A DNA stretch of 7,374 nt from Chloroflexota bacterium (GTDB lineage Bacteria; Chloroflexota; Anaerolineae; Anaerolineales; Villigracilaceae), in the NCBI GenBank assembly GCA_021823555.1, contig JAKANW010000130.1, forward strand, positions 1-7,374. Reading direction: 5' to 3'. Positions 5,656-7,374 of this stretch are shown one piece after another. Each line of letters begins with the position of its first letter. Position 1 is the first letter of the stretch. The notes beneath the pieces were generated by a model. That model worked only from the letters and a program-made list of their open reading frames with translations. It ran no database searches and had not been told where the DNA came from. A program made the translations under genes and the position numbers.

Positions 5656-6066
5656 ATGATGGATAAACACTCCAAGCGACTCAACGGACAAGATCATAAA
5701 TTATTAGCCATCTGGGCTGCTGACTGTGCGGAACATGTGCTTCCGTATTTTGAGAAAATATACCCGGAAGATGATCGACCTCGCAGAGCCATCGAAGCAG
5801 CACGCGCTTGGGTGCGCGGCGACTTAGCGATGATTGATGCGCGCAAAGCTGCATTCGCTTCCCACGCCGCGGCTCGCGGTGCCAAGAATATCGCAGCCCA
5901 GGCTGCCGCACGCGCCGCGGGTCGCGCCGCGGCAACTCAAAACTTCTGCCAGATCCGCAGCTATCTATCCACGATCCGCAAGAATGGCGTGAAAGCCTTG
6001 GCCGCTTTGCGCCTTGCCTTTGCTTATCAGCCCTTCCTGCCTGATTTCGTTGCTCCGCTTGCCTGA
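5656..6066 (+). CDS. Imm-5-like putative immunity protein, C-terminus abnormal
   Basis: 136-aa cytoplasmic protein. Residues 13-94 match the Imm-5-like putative immunity family as I remember it: LAIWAADCAEHVLPYFE (17-33), the PEDDRPRRAIEAARAWVRG segment (37-55), ARKAAFASHAAARGA (62-76), and the Ala-rich helical AQAAARAAGRAAAT (81-94). Family members are proposed to protect against toxins, but their mechanism is not established. Beyond residue 94 the family normally continues with a His-containing, Ala/Tyr-rich helix; here the sequence is different, and a short family-like stretch, SARSAAIY, appears in the +1 frame at 5945-5968. A frameshift or a diverged tail are both possible. The start is ATG 5656 or 5659 (tandem ATGs); an upstream in-frame GTG at 5509 would place a terminator hairpin inside the gene. 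No toxin gene lies beside it. The Ala-rich part is locally GC-rich, unlike the AT-rich DNA before it. Confidence 0.75.
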   Translation: MMDKHSKRLNGQDHKLLAIWAADCAEHVLPYFEKIYPEDDRPRRAIEAARAWVRGDLAMIDARKAAFASHAAARGAKNIAAQAAARAAGRAAATQNFCQIRSYLSTIRKNGVKALAALRLAFAYQPFLPDFVAPLA

Positions 6067-6077
6067 GCAGTTACCGG

Positions 6078-6106
6078 AAATTCGTGTAAATTCGTGTAAA
6101 TTCGTG
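6078..6106. repeat. 10-bp tandem repeat, nearly three copies
   Basis: The unit AAATTCGTGT occurs at 6078-6087 and 6088-6097, followed by AAATTCGTG at 6098-6106. The copies are identical where they overlap. It lies 12 bases after the immunity-like gene stop. Very similar short tandem runs are dispersed between genes in many bacterial genomes, from memory; no function is known. Confidence 0.85.
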
Positions 6107-6120
6107 GATGAAAGCAAAGA

Positions 6121-6136
6121 CTTGCCTCCAGGCAAG
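6121..6136 (+). terminator. Small hairpin after the immunity-like gene, weak terminator candidate
   Basis: CTTGCC (6121-6126) and GGCAAG (6131-6136) form a perfect 6-bp stem with a TCCA loop. The next T-run (TTTTT, 6148-6152) is 11 bases further on, too far for a standard terminator. An alternative short stem AGGC (6130-6133) with GCCT (6144-6147) abuts that T-run directly but has only four pairs. Confidence 0.3.
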
Positions 6137-6158
6137 AAGACAAGCCTTTTTGAATTGG

Positions 6159-6269
6159 GTGTGTTTCAAACCAGTTGAGGGCAACGTCCCGAAGGTTGAA
6201 CTTAAGCCGATTTTGGCCTTTTACGATCAACCTTCGGGACGATTCCAACCCAAATGAAACACACTTTTT
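6159..6269. repeat. Long interrupted inverted repeat between convergent genes, ending in a T-run
   Basis: Three blocks pair in order: GTGTGTTTCA (6159-6168) with TGAAACACAC (6255-6264); GTTG (6174-6177) with CAAC (6246-6249); and CGTCCCGAAGGTTGA (6185-6199) with TCAACCTTCGGGACG (6227-6241), 15 perfect pairs. The loop (6200-6226) holds a small GCC/GGC stem. Five T (6265-6269) follow at once on the plus strand. This may terminate transcription from the left, insulate the convergent ligase gene, or be a small inverted-repeat element of the MITE kind. No transposase is present, and no target-site duplication was found by eye. Confidence 0.7.
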
Positions 6270-6276
6270 GGCATTC

Positions 6277-7374
<1,098 letters not shown>

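Overview
The window looks like a piece of a Chloroflexota (probably Anaerolineae-type) chromosome. That is inferred from protein style, since no marker gene is present: secreted lipoproteins with long Thr/Pro tails, a PD40/TolB-like propeller lipoprotein paired with an M23 peptidase, genes with little or no Shine-Dalgarno sequence, and an apparently leaderless mRNA. No rRNA, tRNA, CRISPR array or transposase gene was seen.

Left block (1-3085, minus strand, GC-rich). Three co-directional genes form a likely operon, read from right to left: a 123-aa protein of unknown function; a 626-aa lipoprotein with a TolB-like beta-propeller, an uncharacterised aromatic-rich region and a Pro/Thr-rich tail; and an M23 (LytM-type) peptidoglycan endopeptidase lipoprotein that runs off the left edge. 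The last two overlap by four bases (ATGA). Together they look like a surface or cell-wall-associated module. A TATAAT box lies exactly seven bases before the first ATG, so the transcript probably has no leader.

Middle block (about 3100-6270, plus strand, visibly more AT-rich). A divergent gene group starts with a TetR-family regulator. Its promoter (TTGACA, 17-bp spacer, TAATAT) is overlapped by a 30-bp near-perfect palindrome, a convincing autoregulatory operator. The regulator is followed by a 150-aa four-helix membrane protein and a TIGR01777/SDR39U1-type NAD(P)-dependent epimerase-like protein, all closely spaced and probably co-transcribed, ending at a hairpin terminator. Downstream is an orphan Imm-5-like putative immunity protein, whose last 40 or so residues do not look like the family and may reflect a frameshift. 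The stretch 6067-6276 is repeat-rich: a 10-bp tandem repeat, a small hairpin, and a long interrupted inverted repeat followed by five T.

Right block (6277-7374, minus strand, GC-rich). This is the C-terminal two thirds of an AMP-forming acyl-CoA synthetase, convergent with the middle block and cut by the right edge.

No clearly new multi-gene defence or metabolic system is evident. The most interesting points are the tightly controlled TetR, membrane protein and epimerase group, the lone immunity-like gene with an abnormal C-terminus, and the base-composition change that sets this block apart from its flanks.
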